Part shown: piece after piece, positions 61,312 to 64,000 of the stretch
How positions within the stretch are numbered: the stretch's first letter is position 1
How the letters are laid out: the number at the start of each line of letters is the position of its first letter
Assembly (NCBI RefSeq): GCF_048771995.1
Contig: NC_133024.1
Span: 85,726,501 to 85,790,500 of the forward strand
Length of the DNA: 64,000 nt
DNA from: Taeniopygia guttata
Lineage: Eukaryota; Chordata; Aves; Passeriformes; Estrildidae
Direction: 5' to 3'
Notes under the pieces: generated by a model
Databases searched by the model: none
Seen by the model: the letters and a program-made list of their open reading frames with translations, nothing else
What the model was told of the DNA's origin: nothing
Translations under genes and position numbers: made by a program

Positions 61312-62510
61312 ACCCACTTTCAATCTAACACATTTCAATTACTGAAATTATTTAGTATTGGACCTCAATTTCTTTAAGCTTCTTACTTTGACAAGAAGTT
61401 AGTGCACACCAAAAGATTTAGAGCATGTAGCATTCCTCCAGCAATGACTTTATGTTCACTGGTATGTAATACAGAGAGGGAGCTTTCCATGCCACTTTAT
61501 CACTGGGAATTCACTGGAAAATAATAATTTTTCAGACCAACGTCTCCACAGCAGGAGTGAGATCAGCCTCTGTGTATGTATTTTGAGGTACTGTAGTTAA
61601 TGAGCAGAATTAATTGCATTAGTCTTGTAAAGGCCTCATCTCCCCCAACCTTGAATTCACACTTTAATGATATTTTATGATGTGAAGTCTTCTGATCTTG
61701 AATAACACCATACTTTAAAAAAAAAATTCTCCTATTATCACTCTCACTGTCAGAGAATAACTAGATACTCAAGACAGTTTTGCCAGAGAGAAAAAAATAA
61801 GGGAAGGATGATAAAATTAAATTATCAGTATGGGTGCCCCACTTTGCCTCCTCAATTATGTCCCTGTAATGAACAAGATCTTGGAATTCTGTTGAGAGCT
61901 CATAGGATTCTGTGCTCATCCAAACTCAGGCAACTTAATGCTTCCTTAGGAAGCAGAGCTGAGTATCAAGGGTCGAGATAAACTGTATGGATTCAAGAGA
62001 TGAGCTAGATAAGGAGACTACTCATCCATGGCTGGGCCACCAGCTGTGAGGACTTCCCCTGTGGCAGTGGACTGGGGCTGACATTGAACTGGTGGGATCC
62101 CCACTTCACGTCAGCCTTTCCTTTGCCTTTCCCCTCATCCTGCTTACAAGGAGACAGCAACACCACTATGATCTGTGGAAGCAACTGGCATGGCAGGCCC
62201 ATCTTGATTGCTCCCAGATTTCTGCTTGAGAGGAAGATGTTTGGTACTATCATACAGTAATTCAGGCTTTTGAAATTCCATCTCTTTGAGACTAAAATGC
62301 TTTCAGCTCAAACCCTCGCTCTGAGCCTCTTTTAGAAGTTCCCCATCTAAGGAACCCCGTCAGGCTGGATAATTATTAGACCAGAGTTCAGTACAGTATT
62401 CTGAAAATCCAGCATGTGCTTTAATAAATCAGGGTACTTTTGCACAGCTCTCACATTCAATGCAAGCTGAGTCCCAGAGCTCCAGGTGAAGACCCAGGAG
62501 AAAAACAAGT
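59951..62510. other. Gene-free stretch
   Basis: No gene recognised. Contains an A-run (61281-61301) and a purine/pyrimidine-rich region near 60640-60960. Confidence 0.5.
61281..61301. repeat. Poly-A tract
   Basis: Uninterrupted run of about 21 A. Confidence 0.95.
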
Positions 62511-62518
62511 TCATGACA

Positions 62519-62652
62519 AGTCCAGGTTGGATGGGGCTTTGAGCAATTTGGTCTAGTAGAAGGTGTCCCCAGCCATGGGAGGGAGGCTGGAACTTGGTGG
62601 TCTTTAAAGTACCTTCCAGCTCAAACCATTCTGTGATTCTGTGGTTCTGTGA
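62519..62652 (+). mobile_element. CR1 LINE 3' end
   Basis: TCCAGGTTGGATGGGGCTTT, TTTGGTCTAGTAGAAGGTGT and CTCAAACCATTCTGTGATTC form the last ~130 bases of a CR1, ending in three 8-base terminal repeats (ATTCTGTG-type). Better preserved than the other tails, so probably younger. Confidence 0.92.
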
Positions 62653-64000
62653 CAAAGCAGAGCTCCTTGCTTTCCCTGGTGACTTTGCAGGACTACTAAA
62701 CACCTTCTTTGTTCCAAGAAAAAGGTGTGCAGTCTTTTCAGCCAGTTGGCGTTTCATTAGAGGATGGCTCTGTGTGGCAGCCCCTCTGTCTCACATCAGG
62801 AGACGTGCAGGGCAGGCATTCTGCCAACACCCAGCTAAGGGACAGGAGAACATGGCTGTGGAAAGCAGACTGCTGCTGCTGCCCCAGTGTGACACCAAGT
62901 CATCTGCAAGCCACCTAAGAAGGAGGTGCATGCAGACATGCAGATGAGTGACCCCCTCCCATTCATGTCCCTCATGGCTGCCTAGTGGTCTGCACTGCTT
63001 GGTAGCTCTCATCCATCATCTTTAGGTTGAAGATGGGATGATCCCCCCATCGTTTTTTTTTCATTAGTTGCTATTTGCTCAGTAAAAAGGATATTTCAGG
63101 CTTGGGCTGAAGTCAAGACAAAACACAATTTGCTGGACATTATGATTCAAGGTTAGGAGTTCCCAAACCATAGAAGAACAGGGATGCAGTGAAAGAGGAA
63201 TGCTGGCAGAGAGCAAAGAGGAGGGTCAAACTGCAGCTTGGGCAAAAGCAAAAAAAAAGTATGGCAGGCTGCTGTCATCCAGACCTGCAGAGCTCCCACT
63301 TCTGGCAGAGCTAGCAAGGAGAAGAGTAGGTTTCACAGCTGTGAAAAGCCATGTCCCTTCCATCTGGAAATATCAGTGCAGTATCTGGAAATATCAGTGA
63401 AATATCCTTGCTGCAGCACAGAGATTGGTTTCAGAGAGATATCCCAGTGTCTCACAGTATCAAATATTTTGTTGAGATATTTTTGCATTTTATGGATTAC
63501 TGGAGCAGTTAAAATCTTCACCTGAGCTCAAAACCATCTGGAAACAGAGGGGAAAAAACAAAGCAAAGTTCCAGCTGCATTTTATCCTGTATCTGCAAGC
63601 AAAATGTTCCTAGGAAATTGAAGATATGAGAAAAGCTCATCTCACTATTGACAGTGGAAGCCTCTGAGGCATTTCAGGTGCTTTATAGCTTTCAATTAAC
63701 TCAAGCAGGAAAAGTAAACAATAAAACTGTAGCATGAAAATGTTAAAAGTGCCAAACTCCCCATAAAAATGAGCAGGAGAGAAATCAACACAGCAAGGCA
63801 TATGGGGAAGTCACATAAGCTTGCTGGTCCTGCTGCATATACTTGTTCTAACCAGATGAAGATGAGACACAAACACACCTGGAAAACTGCAGAGCTGAAA
63901 TGTATTCATAGTTTAATCATCTAAATCACTAAACTTCATAGCGATGTCCAGTGAACCTACAGCACACTGTCAAAAGCAATTCAAGATGCCAAAGGCATCA
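62653..64000. other. Gene-free stretch to the window end
   Basis: No gene recognised. A spaced duplication of ATCTGGAAATATCAGTG (63362-63378 and 63383-63399, period 21) is present. Confidence 0.5.

Noticed and set aside
1-64000. CRISPR arrays, operons, tRNA or rRNA genes
   Set aside because: No regularly spaced repeats, no prokaryotic gene packing, and no tRNA or rRNA signature was recognised by eye.

Overview
The window is vertebrate nuclear DNA, almost certainly from a bird and probably a songbird. It has spliced genes with GT-AG introns, two compact CpG-rich promoters, 3' ends of the avian CR1 LINE as the main interspersed repeat, and LTR fossils of types I associate with passerine genomes. 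The gene order NMS then PDCL3, both on the + strand, matches the order I know from human chromosome 2q11. No bacterial, organellar or phage signal is present.

Layout. About 0-2.9 kb is gene-free apart from a short CR1 tail. About 2.9-9.8 kb holds NMS, which encodes the neuromedin S precursor. I located seven coding exons, including those for the signal peptide and for the amidated core GRPFFLFRPRN; a middle portion between 4972 and 7617 could not be placed. About 9.8-17.5 kb is intergenic, with two solo-LTR fossils. At 17.5-18.1 kb on the - strand is an uninterrupted, intact and unusually divergent histone H2A gene of 139 codons. It has a polyadenylation signal and an H2A.X-like SQEY motif that is internal rather than terminal. 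About 18.1-22.0 kb is intergenic, with a third probable LTR and two CR1 fragments meeting head-on at the edge of the PDCL3 promoter. About 22.0-28.8 kb is PDCL3, complete in six coding exons (240 aa), ending at a clear AATAAA.

From about 28.8 kb to the end (35 kb) I find no protein-coding gene. It holds CR1 fragments, the longest being about 1 kb at 48-49 kb with remnant reverse-transcriptase reading frame, plus simple repeats, two small GC/CpG-rich patches (36.7-37.0 and 56.0-56.2 kb) and long AT-rich unique stretches. In human the next gene, NPAS2, lies far downstream of PDCL3, so a gene desert here is expected and may carry regulatory DNA.

The genes do not form a pathway. NMS is a secreted neuropeptide precursor, PDCL3 a cytosolic co-chaperone, and the H2A gene a chromatin component. 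The histone gene is the most unusual item: a solitary H2A-like gene between two conserved neighbours, open over its whole length despite strong divergence, with no replication-type 3' stem-loop that I can see.
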